Shown: one piece after another, positions 31,648-39,288 of the stretch
How the letters are laid out: the number at the start of each line of letters is the position of its first letter
How positions within the stretch are numbered: the first letter of the stretch is position 1
Assembly: GCA_026225055.1 (NCBI GenBank)
Contig: JAMFSA010000155.1
Location: 1-39,288 of the forward strand
Reading direction: 5' to 3'
Source of the DNA: Mucilaginibacter xinganensis
GTDB lineage: Bacteria > Bacteroidota > Bacteroidia > Sphingobacteriales > Sphingobacteriaceae
DNA length: 39,288 bases
Position numbers and translations under genes: made by a program
The notes under the pieces: model-generated
What the model was told of the DNA's origin: nothing
The model's database searches: none
What the model saw: only the letters and a program-made list of their open reading frames with translations

Positions 31648-32877
31648 TTATTTAGCCAGCTTCTTTTTCAAATTCTCATCTATTGCAGCCAAAAACTCTT
31701 CGGTGTATAAATAATCTACACCGTGTACAACTTTTGGTTTAATGGTGATGGCCAAATCCTTGGTCATTTTACCACTTTCAACAGTTTCAATACAAACTTC
31801 CTCTAAAGCAGTACAGAAATCGATCAGTTCCTGGTTGTTATCAAGTTTACCACGGAACTCCAAACCACGTGTCCATGCAAAAATAGACGCGATAGGGTTG
31901 GTTGAAGTTGGCCTGCCAGCCTGGTGCTCGCGGTAGTGGCGGGTAACTGTACCGTGTGCAGCTTCAGCTTCCATTACAGTGCCATCAGGGGTAACCAGTG
32001 TTGAGGTCATTAAACCCAATGAACCGAAACCTTGCGCTACAGTATCAGACTGAACGTCGCCATCATAGTTTTTACAAGCCCAAACAAAGTTACCGTTCCA
32101 TTTTAAGGCGGATGCAACCATGTCATCAATTAAGCGGTGTTCGTAAGTGATACCTGCTTCGTCAAATTTAGCTTTGTAATCGTTTTGGTAGATCTCTTCA
32201 AAGATGTCTTTAAAACGGCCATCATATTTTTTAAGGATGGTGTTTTTGGTTGATAAATATAAAGGCCAGCCTTTCATTAATGCCTGGTTAAAGCATGAAT
32301 GTGCAAATCCTCTGATTGATTCATCGGTATTGTACATAGCCATTGCCACGCCATCACCCTTAAAGTTAAACACTTCAAATGATTGCTCAGGGCCGCCATC
32401 TTCAGGTGTAAATTTAATGGTTAATTTGCCTTTTCCTTTGGTTACAAAGTCGGTAGCGCGGTATTGATCGCCAAAAGCATGGCGGCCAATGCAGATAGGG
32501 GCAGTCCAGTTTGGTACCAAACGCGGCACGTTCGACATAACGATCGGCTCACGGAAAACAGTACCGTCTAATATATTACGGATAGTACCGTTTGGTGATT
32601 TCCACATTTGTTTTAGGCCAAACTCCTTTACACGCTCCTCATCAGGGGTAATGGTTGCGCATTTAATACCAACGCCGTACTCTAAAATGGCATTTGCAGC
32701 ATCAATAGTCACCTGGTCGTTAGTTTCATCGCGATACTCTAAACCCAGATCATAGTACTTAATATCCAGATCAAGGTAAGGGGTTATCAGTTTATCTTTG
32801 ATGAATTTCCATATAATACGGGTCATTTCATCACCATCCAGTTCAACTACCGGATTTTCTACTTTAATTTTTGACAT
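31648..32877 (-). CDS. icd: NADP-dependent isocitrate dehydrogenase (eukaryotic-type)
   Basis: A 409-aa cytosolic TCA-cycle enzyme that oxidises isocitrate to 2-oxoglutarate and CO2 with NADP. The sequence is the homodimeric type found in eukaryotes and many Bacteroidota: [17 protein letters not shown] near the start, the substrate and phosphate region [18 protein letters not shown], and the cofactor and closing region [30 protein letters not shown]. The start is placed at ATG 32877 because a longer frame to 32904 would run into a -7 promoter box. The gene has its own promoter and terminator, with a dispersed repeat inside the 3' untranslated part. Confidence 0.96.
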   Translation of the reverse strand: MSKIKVENPVVELDGDEMTRIIWKFIKDKLITPYLDLDIKYYDLGLEYRDETNDQVTIDAANAILEYGVGIKCATITPDEERVKEFGLKQMWKSPNGTIRNILDGTVFREPIVMSNVPRLVPNWTAPICIGRHAFGDQYRATDFVTKGKGKLTIKFTPEDGGPEQSFEVFNFKGDGVAMAMYNTDESIRGFAHSCFNQALMKGWPLYLSTKNTILKKYDGRFKDIFEEIYQNDYKAKFDEAGITYEHRLIDDMVASALKWNGNFVWACKNYDGDVQSDTVAQGFGSLGLMTSTLVTPDGTVMEAEAAHGTVTRHYREHQAGRPTSTNPIASIFAWTRGLEFRGKLDNNQELIDFCTALEEVCIETVESGKMTKDLAITIKPKVVHGVDYLYTEEFLAAIDENLKKKLAK

Positions 32878-32901
32878 TTCTGATGCTTTGTTTAATAGTT
32901 T

Positions 32902-32909
32902 CAAATATA
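32902..32909 (-). promoter_or_regulatory. Possible -7 element of icd
   Basis: TATATTTG on the minus strand fits TAnnTTTG exactly, 24 bp before ATG 32877. No TTTG was found at the standard distance. Confidence 0.4.
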
Positions 32910-33067
32910 TAAAAATGAGCTTTACCTGTTTAATTAAATGGCAATAAATGGCAAAAACCTGTCATTAGCACAAATTATTTTGTTTTGGTATTGTTTTGTT
33001 TAAGATTGATGCTATTTTTATAGAATAATATAATACCCTAATTAATTTTTAACCTGATATACGCGTA

Positions 33068-33784
33068 ATGCCGATGATAAAAAACCTTACCTTAAAAGCA
33101 TTAATTTTAACAATATTTATGTGTTTTACCGCGTTGGTTTCAAAAGCGCAGTTAGGGTACAATTACAATCAGTTTGATTTTGGTATAGCAGGCGGCATTG
33201 ACCAGGTTTATGGCGATGCGGAAACTGTTACAACAACCCCAACAATACACGTTTCACTTAATTATAACCAAACACCTTTTATCAATTATATTTTAGAGGC
33301 ACAAGGCGGCAAGCTGCAGGGTGGTAACGAGTATAAGGATAGCTCGGGCCGGCAATTTTCTAATAGCTTTACCGCATTTCTTTTCAGGGCGCAGGTGCAG
33401 GCCGGTGAACTTATAAATTATTCGGAGAGCCCCTTTGCCAACGCCATGAAAAACTTTTACCTCTCAAGTGGAGTGGGTTATATAGTAAACCATGTAACTG
33501 CAAACAGGTATTCGTATTTAATACCCGGTTATTATACCCCCGGCAGAAATAGCAGCAACGAAATTTTTATACCTGCGCGGATAGGTTATGAGTTTAAACT
33601 TTTCAACCAGTATAATATTCCCAATTTGAAGGTTGACATAGCTTACCAGTATAATTTTGTGATGGGTGATGATATTGATGGATATGAGACGGGCAAGAGC
33701 CGGGATAAATTTAGCCAGTTTACTATTGGGCTAAAATTTGCCTTCGGCGCGCTTACGTCCTACCGCAAGTCGATCGTGTTTTAG
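33068..33784 (+). CDS. Predicted outer-membrane beta-barrel protein
   Basis: A 238-aa protein with a signal peptide (LTLKALILTIFMCFTALVSKAQ). The mature part alternates polar and aromatic or hydrophobic residues, e.g. YNYNQFDFGIAGGIDQVYG, FIPARIGYEFKLF and KVDIAYQYNFVMG, and ends with the strand FTIGLKFAFGALTSYRKSIVF. This resembles eight-stranded porin-like OMPs (PorT or OmpA-barrel style), though the final strand stops two residues after the usual aromatic. No plug or PorV motif is seen. Ligand and role unknown. A TACATTTA box follows it and probably belongs to the next gene. Confidence 0.75.
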   Translation: MPMIKNLTLKALILTIFMCFTALVSKAQLGYNYNQFDFGIAGGIDQVYGDAETVTTTPTIHVSLNYNQTPFINYILEAQGGKLQGGNEYKDSSGRQFSNSFTAFLFRAQVQAGELINYSESPFANAMKNFYLSSGVGYIVNHVTANRYSYLIPGYYTPGRNSSNEIFIPARIGYEFKLFNQYNIPNLKVDIAYQYNFVMGDDIDGYETGKSRDKFSQFTIGLKFAFGALTSYRKSIVF

Positions 33785-33858
33785 CATTTATTGCTGATTT
33801 TTCTGTTTGTGTTTTTTGGCAAGGTTTTAGTACATTTACTTGTATTAATTAGGAACCT

Positions 33859-34281
33859 ATGAACAACGAAATTAACGATCCCGCTTTTGACGACGATAGT
33901 GTAGAAAGGGACAAAACACTTAGGGGCGAGCGGGGACAAAGCCTCGACAAACAACAACTGAACTATAATGCTGATGATAACAGCTATGAATACGATGTAA
34001 AAAGCGATAACCCGGATTATGATCATCCCGATCCATACAAAACCTCAGCAAAAAATGGTGAAGATATGAACTCCACCTATGATGAGGCCAACCCTTACGA
34101 CACAGCCGACGAGTATATACCAAATGAATCACTGGAGACGGATGTTGACCAGTTAGGTATGCACATTGACGATGGTGAAATTGTGGAACTTGACCCGACA
34201 GACGAATTATTGGCACGCACGCCCGAAGATGACAGGGATGATCTGGACGAAGAAGGCTATCCGAAGAACGACAGGAAATAA
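33859..34281 (+). CDS. Small acidic protein of unknown function
   Basis: A 140-aa protein rich in Asp, Glu, Asn and Tyr, with no signal peptide, no membrane segment and few hydrophobic residues, so it is probably disordered. No family is recognised. A possible promoter, TTTG-N21-TACATTTA (33806-33838), precedes it, and a strong terminator follows 20 bp after the stop codon, so it is likely a one-gene transcript. A role as a molecular shield or chaperone-like acidic protein is speculative. Confidence 0.65.
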   Translation: MNNEINDPAFDDDSVERDKTLRGERGQSLDKQQLNYNADDNSYEYDVKSDNPDYDHPDPYKTSAKNGEDMNSTYDEANPYDTADEYIPNESLETDVDQLGMHIDDGEIVELDPTDELLARTPEDDRDDLDEEGYPKNDRK

Positions 34282-34301
34282 TTATGATTTAATATTGTAA
34301 T

Positions 34302-34335
34302 AAAAAAGGTTGCTTTAATTAAAGCAACCTTTTTT
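34302..34335. terminator. Two-way rho-independent terminator (34-bp perfect palindrome)
   Basis: A6-GGTTGCTTTAA is followed directly by its perfect complement, ending in T6. It lies between the convergent acidic protein gene and dnaX and has a T6 run on both strands, so it can end both transcripts. Confidence 0.9.
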
Positions 34336-34337
34336 GT

Positions 34338-36164
34338 TTAATCAAAATCCAGGTTAAATCTTCTTCGTAGTTCAGCAAGCTGTGGGTTTTTAGCAGCCAT
34401 ATACTGAAACTTTTCCTGGTTGGTATAAGGGCGTTTAACTGCTGTTATTTCATCAACCCTTACATTTACCTCAATGCCATAATTTTTTAAGCTGCTCCGT
34501 AAATAATTGAGCAGATTAGGCCTTTCATCTCTGAAAAGATTCTCCTGCACCTTATTGCCAACTACCACCTCAAACTCATAAGGGCGCAGCATTTTAGCAG
34601 CATTGGTATTAAATATACTCAGCAAATTATGTTTGCCTTCGGTTTTTAGTTTGGCCGCGTAAGTATGCCAGTGCTTTAAGAAATCATCGGGCGAAAAATC
34701 TTCCCTATCGTCACCTTTGTGGTACGGATCCTCTTCCTCCTCAACTAACGTATCCGAACCTTTATTCAGATCTTTTAATGAAGGGATCTTGACTGAAGTG
34801 GATGTTGAACTCAGATTGGGTATAAATATCTTTGGCTTTTCGGCAACAAGGGTTTCTTTAACATTGTTTACCGACTCTGTATTTATTGCTGAAGGTGACT
34901 TTTTTTCAGTACTGTAATTTGCCGGTGCATCATTAAGAATAGGAGCCGGGTTTGGTGCTGCTGGAGCAGCCGCCGGTGCTACATCTGCTGAGGTATCAGG
35001 TTTTTTTTTTAATTGCCCATCCGGAGAGGGCATTGTATTGATTGGCGCGCTGGCCAGGTTAAAGGCCGATGTGAGATAACACATCTTGAGTAAAGCGAGC
35101 TCCACCTGCAATCGCTGATTTTTGCTGAGCTTATAATTCAGGTCGCACTGGTTGGCAATATTCATGGCCGAAAGCAGGAACGAAACCGACGATGCCTGCG
35201 ATTGTTGCAGGTACTTGGTTTTAATACCATCGCTCACTTCCAATAATTTCAGTGTCGCGGTATCCTTGCCAACCAGCAGGTTACGCAAATGCTCCGACAG
35301 GCCCGATACAAAATGAGCGCCATCAAAGCCCTTGGTTAAGATTTCATCAAACAGCAGCAGTGTTTTGGCGCTGTCTTCTTTCAGTAAGCTATCAGTTATA
35401 TTAAAATAGTAATCGTAATCAAGTATGTTCAGGTTATCAATAACCGATCTGTAGGTAACATTACCTCCAGAAAAGCTCACGATCTGATCGAACATCGACA
35501 ATGCATCCCTTAAACCGCCATCAGCTTTTTGAGCGATGATATGTAGGCCATCATTTTCATAACTGATGTTTTCCTTTTGCGCTATGGATGCCAGGTGATT
35601 AGCCATATCATCAACGCGGATACGGTTAAAATCAAAGATCTGACAACGCGAAAGTATGGTAGGTAATATCTTATGTTTTTCGGTAGTGGCTAATATGAAA
35701 ATGGCGTAATGGGGTGGCTCTTCCAGCGTTTTCAGGAAAGCGTTAAAAGCTGCCTGCGATAGCATGTGCACCTCATCAATAATATACACTTTATAGCGTA
35801 CACCCTGCGGCGGTATGCGCACCTGTTCAATAAGGCTGCGGATGTCATCAACCGAGTTATTGGAGGCGGCATCCAGCTCATGAACGTTAAAGGAATTACC
35901 GTTCATAAAGGAGCGGCACGAATCGCATGTTCCGCAGGCCTCACCATTTGGCTGCAAATTGGTGCAGTTAATGGTTTTTGCCAGTATACGCGCACAGGTA
36001 GTTTTGCCCACGCCACGCGGACCGCAGAATAAAAATGCCTGCGCCAGCTGATTATTCTTAATAGCGTTTTTTAACGTATTAGTTATATGCTGCTGACCTA
36101 CAACACTTTCAAAAGTAGCCGGGCGGTATTTACGGGCCGAAACAATGAAATTCTCCACAGCCAT
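34338..36164 (-). CDS. dnaX: DNA polymerase III subunits gamma and tau
   Basis: A 608-aa clamp-loader ATPase. Domains I-II carry Walker A GPRGVGKT (48-55), the zinc cysteines C67, C77, C80 and C83, Walker B IIDE (128-131) and the SRC sensor motif (LSRCQIF, about 171-177). Domain III ends near residue 370. After L385 the codons AAA AAA AAA (K386-K388) together with the last base of TTA form an A10 run (minus strand, 35001-35010). One extra A, or a -1 shift, reads ACC then the stop TGA; one fewer A stops after about ten codons. That would give a short gamma-like form of about 389 residues. The remainder is a Pro/Ala/Ser linker and tau C-terminal domains (from about 500). It ends beside a strong two-way terminator. 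Confidence 0.95.
   Translation of the reverse strand: MAVENFIVSARKYRPATFESVVGQQHITNTLKNAIKNNQLAQAFLFCGPRGVGKTTCARILAKTINCTNLQPNGEACGTCDSCRSFMNGNSFNVHELDAASNNSVDDIRSLIEQVRIPPQGVRYKVYIIDEVHMLSQAAFNAFLKTLEEPPHYAIFILATTEKHKILPTILSRCQIFDFNRIRVDDMANHLASIAQKENISYENDGLHIIAQKADGGLRDALSMFDQIVSFSGGNVTYRSVIDNLNILDYDYYFNITDSLLKEDSAKTLLLFDEILTKGFDGAHFVSGLSEHLRNLLVGKDTATLKLLEVSDGIKTKYLQQSQASSVSFLLSAMNIANQCDLNYKLSKNQRLQVELALLKMCYLTSAFNLASAPINTMPSPDGQLKKKPDTSADVAPAAAPAAPNPAPILNDAPANYSTEKKSPSAINTESVNNVKETLVAEKPKIFIPNLSSTSTSVKIPSLKDLNKGSDTLVEEEEDPYHKGDDREDFSPDDFLKHWHTYAAKLKTEGKHNLLSIFNTNAAKMLRPYEFEVVVGNKVQENLFRDERPNLLNYLRSSLKNYGIEVNVRVDEITAVKRPYTNQEKFQYMAAKNPQLAELRRRFNLDFD
34998..35012 (-). promoter_or_regulatory. 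A10 slippage site in dnaX
   Basis: The minus strand reads TTA followed by AAA AAA AAA then CCT. The ten adenines are suited to transcriptional slippage (as known for dnaX of Thermus thermophilus, which uses a run of A's) or ribosomal -1 shifting (as in E. coli dnaX). Both neighbouring frames stop at once or nearly so. A GCTGC/GCAGC hairpin about 30 nt downstream is too far to act as a normal frameshift stimulator. Confidence 0.6.
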
Positions 36165-36236
36165 AAAGATAATGAGAAAATGCCTTAGTTAAAATAGGGT
36201 TGATGGATTGTGGAAAAATGGGAAGATAACGCGTTG

Positions 36237-36268
36237 ACTACTTGTGGTTTCAAAACAATCCACGTAGT
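36237..36268. other. Hairpin-forming sequence in the dnaX divergent region
   Basis: ACTACTTGTGG pairs imperfectly (with a bulge) with CCACGTAGT. It lies between the dnaX start and a divergent gene. It could affect either transcript's leader; the function is unknown. Confidence 0.3.
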
Positions 36269-36294
36269 TTTATGGGCATATAAACCTTATTAAT

Positions 36295-36987
36295 TTGAAA
36301 TATTTATTTTTTGTTGCACTGCTGTCCCTTTCTTTTGTGTGTGCTAAAGGGCAGGATACTGTTAAGCGATCCGCACCGGCACCACACCGCGAAAAACCTA
36401 TTCCGTTAATTATACATTCTTTAAATGAGTCTCCGGAAGAGTTGCGCCGCGAACATCAGCAACGGGATTCGATCAGGTGGGCATCACAAAAGCCCGAGAG
36501 CCACCATCCAGCATTATACGTTGATTTTGGCTTCGGCGGTGCAGTGGGGGTAAACGGACTGCAAGGTAATTACAGTTTAAATTATCAGTACGATAGGAGT
36601 TTGTTTACCGTTAGAGGTGTCGGAATTGAAACATTCAGGACGAAAAGTAGTGAAGTTACACCTGTTAACTACTTTCTTTTCCCCGAAGCAAGCGGCAGCC
36701 TTACCCAGTATGCTTTTTTATATGGCTGGCGTTTTACAAGCCGTTTTAACCAGGCTTTCAGTGTGTCGGCAGGTATATCAACAAACGACAGGTTTTTTTA
36801 TTACGAAGGCAGCCAGCGCGTACATATTGAAGATCATTATGCAGGCGTACCCTTTGAAGCGAATTATCAATGGTTCACCAGGCGTTTTGGGGTGAGCTTT
36901 GGTTTAAAGCTCAGCGGCGATATTTCACAACATAGTTTTGTTGGCTTTGGGGTGGATATGGGATTAGGCTTTCATAAATCTCATTAA
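36295..36987 (+). CDS. Exported, probably outer-membrane protein; TTG start
   Basis: A 230-aa protein with a signal peptide (LFFVALLSLSFVCAKGQ) and a basic, Pro-rich stretch to about residue 50. Then about 170 residues of alternating polar and hydrophobic strands follow (e.g. YVDFGFGGAVGVNG, FGVSFGLKLSGD, FVGFGVDMGLGFHKSH), typical of a small beta-barrel. No in-frame ATG exists before or within the signal peptide, so the TTG at 36295 is the likely start. A four-codon ORF (ATG GGC ATA TAA) lies at 36272-36283, 11 bp before it. The function is unknown. Confidence 0.7.
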   Translation: MKYLFFVALLSLSFVCAKGQDTVKRSAPAPHREKPIPLIIHSLNESPEELRREHQQRDSIRWASQKPESHHPALYVDFGFGGAVGVNGLQGNYSLNYQYDRSLFTVRGVGIETFRTKSSEVTPVNYFLFPEASGSLTQYAFLYGWRFTSRFNQAFSVSAGISTNDRFFYYEGSQRVHIEDHYAGVPFEANYQWFTRRFGVSFGLKLSGDISQHSFVGFGVDMGLGFHKSH

Positions 36988-37049
36988 GCGAGTATTACAT
37001 AAACTGCTTAACTTATGTGAGTTGAGTATATTAGTATCACGTTTATAAT

Positions 37050-37529
37050 ATGAAAAGATTACTTATCACAAGCTTATTGGTTTTGTATATAATATTACCA
37101 AAAGATGGGTTTGGGAAAAATTTAGTTAAAATAGAAATATCTGATCTGTTAATAACGAAGTCAAGCCAATCATCCTTCATAAAATTAGGCTTCTCAAAAG
37201 GTGAGGTACTTAAAAGTTTCGGCAAACCCCTGGAGGCTAAAAAAGCCTATTTTACAAAGTTTGATTTTAGAGGTGAAGTGCTAAAATATAATGGCGCTGA
37301 ATTTTATTTTATGGATGGTAAACTGGAGGCTTTTGAAATAACAAATAACCTGTTTGTCATTAAAATAAAAGGTAAAGATAACTATGCGATAGTTGGTAAC
37401 TCATTAAAAAACTTTGGCGGCCTAAATAATATTGTATTACAAAAAAACGGAGAAAATTGGGATGAGTTATTAAGTTTTATACTTAACCCAGGCAACAGGG
37501 TAACAAGCATTATATGCGGGCCGGATTGA
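37050..37529 (+). CDS. Exported small protein of unknown function
   Basis: A 159-aa protein with a signal peptide (LLITSLLVLYIILPKDGFG). The middle reads FIKLGFSKGEVLKSFGKPLEAKK, then YNGAEFYFMDGKLEAFEI, a helix-plus-strands order that recalls BamE/BLIP-like folds (a G-x-S-x-x-E-V-x-x-x-x-G-x-P pattern). This is a similarity of pattern only; no lipobox is present. It has no obvious partner: upstream is a beta-barrel protein in the same direction, downstream a convergent AI-2E family gene 17 bp away. Confidence 0.65.
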   Translation: MKRLLITSLLVLYIILPKDGFGKNLVKIEISDLLITKSSQSSFIKLGFSKGEVLKSFGKPLEAKKAYFTKFDFRGEVLKYNGAEFYFMDGKLEAFEITNNLFVIKIKGKDNYAIVGNSLKNFGGLNNIVLQKNGENWDELLSFILNPGNRVTSIICGPD

Positions 37530-37546
37530 TTTTATGATCATCATTA

Positions 37547-38587
37547 CTATACCTCATTTATCTTTTTCACATATAACTCATCTACCAAAATAATAATAAT
37601 GGATAGCAGTGGTACGGCCAGAATAATACCTAAAGCACCGCTCAATACACCCATAATTAACTGACTTATCAGCGTTAACGCAGGCGGCAGGTCGATCATC
37701 TTTTTTTGGATGAGCGGCGTTACTATGTTTGATACAATGGTTTGTGATACTATATATAATATAGCTACCCCGATAGCAGTATTGGTACTAATGGTAAGTG
37801 CCAGTAGCACGCCCGGTATCATGGCCAGTAAGGAGCCTAAGTTGGGGATAAGTTTCAGCATGCCTGCAATTAATGCCAGTACCATGGCCATCGGTATACT
37901 AATGATGGATAAACCGGTTGCAATTAAAATAGTAATGAGCACAATGGATACCATCATGCTTTTAAGCCAGCCTTTAAGCGACAGACTTATCCTATCCATA
38001 ATATGATGCCCAAGTTCTTTTTTTGATTTTGGGATCAGTAATATGATTCCATTTTTATAAGAATCGGGGTTTGAAGTAAAAAAGATCCCCAGGAAAATTA
38101 TAATATAGATATCGCCCAGCACACCAAAGCTGGTACTGAAAAACGACTGTACGGTATGCGTCAGATCGGGTGAATTATCGCCCGAGAAATTATCCAGGAT
38201 CTTTTGGCCTATCGGGCTTGCACTCAGTTTTTCTTTAAAAACATTTACCGTGTGCGGCAGCGTATTACTTAACTGGGCTACCTGTACCTGTATGGTACTC
38301 CCCATAAACCAAAAAAGCACGCCGAGTATAACAAACGATAGCGTAACAGATATAGTCATGGCCCATTTGCGGCTCAGCTTGGTTTTACGTTCAATAATAT
38401 CGCCCAGGCCATGAAAATAAACAGAAATTAATGCCCCTGCCAGTACCATAAGCAATATATTAAAAGCCACTCGGGCTATTAATACTACTGATACCAGCAA
38501 AGCCACTATGGCAACCGTATGCCATACTTTCTGAATAAAAGATAGCTCTTGTTTTACTACATGCTCTTTTTCTTTTACCTCTTTCAT
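37547..38587 (-). CDS. AI-2E family transporter (PerM/UPF0118)
   Basis: A 346-aa inner-membrane permease with about eight helices. The start carries a charged cytoplasmic segment (KEVKEKEHVVKQEL), then paired helices around residues 20-55 and 60-85. A soluble stretch follows (about 95-145), then helices around 150-175 and four at the C-terminus. The conserved region MALIAGMLKLIPNLGSLLAMIPG-like (about 235-265) and the closing LISQLIMGVLSGALGIILAVPLL (about 305-328) are diagnostic. Members export AI-2 or act as Na+/H+ antiporters; which one applies cannot be told. It stands alone. Confidence 0.9.
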   Translation of the reverse strand: MKEVKEKEHVVKQELSFIQKVWHTVAIVALLVSVVLIARVAFNILLMVLAGALISVYFHGLGDIIERKTKLSRKWAMTISVTLSFVILGVLFWFMGSTIQVQVAQLSNTLPHTVNVFKEKLSASPIGQKILDNFSGDNSPDLTHTVQSFFSTSFGVLGDIYIIIFLGIFFTSNPDSYKNGIILLIPKSKKELGHHIMDRISLSLKGWLKSMMVSIVLITILIATGLSIISIPMAMVLALIAGMLKLIPNLGSLLAMIPGVLLALTISTNTAIGVAILYIVSQTIVSNIVTPLIQKKMIDLPPALTLISQLIMGVLSGALGIILAVPLLSIIIILVDELYVKKINEV

Positions 38588-38649
38588 TAATTTTGGTTGA
38601 ATTGTTTAATAACCTCAAACTCTCCAAAAGGTTGTAAGAATATTTTTAC

Positions 38650-38895
38650 CTATTGCAGGTCATCGTCGGGCAAATGGTCATCATCATCCGGGTCGAGGGG
38701 GAGTTCTTCATCATCCTTCTGCATTTCATGCTCGTCATCTTCGTCATTTGCAATATCTTCAAAATCCTCATCGTCAATATCTGTCCAGTCGTCATCCTCA
38801 TCATCGTCGTCATCATCGCCGCCAAATGTTGCCGTAATTGCGGTTTGATGTGCATAATCAACTGCTGTTAAGTCTTCATTATCAATAAATAGCAT
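38650..38895 (-). CDS. Asp/Glu-rich small protein
   Basis: An 81-aa protein whose last 55 residues are mostly acidic (D/E runs such as GGDDDDDDEDDDW), nearly half of all residues; only the first 25 (MLFIDNEDLTAVDYAHQTAIT) look ordered. It is cytosolic, with no signal. It is divergent from rpsF with 101 bp between starts. The reverse frames in this region are mirror readings of the GAT/GAC/GAA-rich strand and are not genes. A family assignment was not possible. Similar acidic proteins in Bacteroidota are annotated as hypothetical. Confidence 0.65.
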   Translation of the reverse strand: MLFIDNEDLTAVDYAHQTAITATFGGDDDDDDEDDDWTDIDDEDFEDIANDEDDEHEMQKDDEELPLDPDDDDHLPDDDLQ

Positions 38896-38920
38896 ATTTG
38901 TAGTTTTATGTTTTCGGATA

Positions 38921-38951
38921 TTTGAAAAGTAAGAAATTCTTATTACATTTG
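38921..38951 (+). promoter_or_regulatory. rpsF promoter, TTTG-N19-TACATTTG
   Basis: TTTG (38921-38924), 19 bp, then TACATTTG (38944-38951) match the Bacteroidota sigma-A-type promoter consensus in every fixed base and in spacing. Transcription should begin about 5 bp later, giving a leader of some 40 nt. A small CCCG/CGGG hairpin (38956-38969) sits at its 5' end and might be part of S6-S18 feedback control; that part is an inference. Confidence 0.85.
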
Positions 38952-38996
38952 CAGCCCCGTAATAGCGGGTAAATAATTAAAAATCAAAGTATAATA

Positions 38997-39288
38997 ATGC
39001 AACAGTACGAAATCGTGATCGTTCTAACCCCGTTGTTATCAGACGAAACTGCTAAAGAGGCTAATGCCAAATATAGCAAAATCTTAACTGATGGCGGAGC
39101 CGAAATTGTCCAGGAGGATAATTGGGGTTTGAGAAAATTAGCGTACCCTATTCAAAAGAAAACTACAGGGTACTATCACTTAACTGAATTTAAGGCTCCA
39201 GGTGATTTAATTAACAAATTGGAGGTAGAGTTAAGGCGCGATGAGCGTGTTTTGCGTTTCCTGACCATTGCTTTGGACAAACATGCCA
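38997..39288 (+). CDS. rpsF: 30S ribosomal protein S6 (5' part; runs off the window)
   Basis: The first 97 residues of ribosomal protein S6, which binds S18 on the 30S platform. The frame from ATG 38997 reads [20 protein letters not shown] and continues with [34 protein letters not shown] and [17 protein letters not shown], all typical S6. It has no stop before the window ends. In most bacteria rpsF is followed by rpsR (S18) and rplI (L9), so those genes are expected beyond the edge. A very strong promoter precedes it. Confidence 0.97.
   Translation, partial: MQQYEIVIVLTPLLSDETAKEANAKYSKILTDGGAEIVQEDNWGLRKLAYPIQKKTTGYYHLTEFKAPGDLINKLEVELRRDERVLRFLTIALDKHA

Noticed and set aside
38597..38871. 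Ser-rich and Ile/Val-rich plus-strand frames opposite the Asp-rich gene
   Set aside because: They are mirror readings of GAT/GAC/GAA-rich codons; only the minus-strand frame with the ATG at 38895 looks like a protein.

Overview
The window looks like chromosomal DNA from a Bacteroidota bacterium, most likely a Sphingobacteriaceae of the Mucilaginibacter/Pedobacter type. The main reasons are a complete gldKLMN cluster (type IX secretion core), promoters of the TTTG/TAnnTTTG type, an almost complete lack of Shine-Dalgarno sequences, a DUF4271 gene next to hemD, many lipoproteins with a Ser-Cys or Ala-Cys lipobox, and several intergenic palindromic repeats of the sort common in this group. The genus is an inference from gene content, not from a search. 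No tRNA, rRNA, CRISPR array, insertion sequence, prophage or integrase was seen.

Layout. 1-4 kb: an ArgE-type M20 deacylase and argH, separated by a small lipoprotein and about 0.8 kb of repeat-like DNA. 4-7 kb: a lipoprotein thioredoxin, a JmjC/cupin-type oxygenase and a secreted fasciclin protein. 7.1-11.6 kb (minus strand): an operon of a stand-alone adenylation-carrier-thioesterase (A-T-TE) NRPS protein, an Sfp-type phosphopantetheinyl transferase and hemW. 12-19 kb (plus): DUF4271, hemD and gldKLMN, closed by a strong terminator. 19-21 kb: DUF72, DUF1345 and YwbE proteins. 21-24 kb: two tandem paralogous lipoproteins, each with seven YWKNG repeats (probable beta-propellers), and an NTF2-like secreted protein. 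24-31 kb: a PfkB kinase, a small zinc-ribbon protein, a VWA protein plus MoxR-like AAA pair, a UbiA-like membrane protein with a methyltransferase, and manA. 31-36 kb: icd, an outer-membrane protein, an acidic protein and dnaX. 36-39 kb: two exported proteins of unknown role, an AI-2E family permease, an Asp-rich protein, and the 5' part of rpsF.

How parts fit together. GldK, L, M and N form the periplasmic ring and the inner-membrane proton-driven motor of type IX secretion. The phosphopantetheinyl transferase next to the A-T-TE protein is the natural activator of its carrier domain. Its specificity residues, read by eye, resemble the serine code, and there is no condensation domain, so the locus may make or transfer a seryl product that is not obvious from known families. 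The other strong lead is an A10 run in dnaX, exactly where the clamp-loader domains end, with stop codons close by in both alternative frames. This is the arrangement expected for making a short gamma form by slippage.

The intergenic regions hold at least five different palindromic repeat families. One family is present twice, with its central loop inverted relative to its outer arms.
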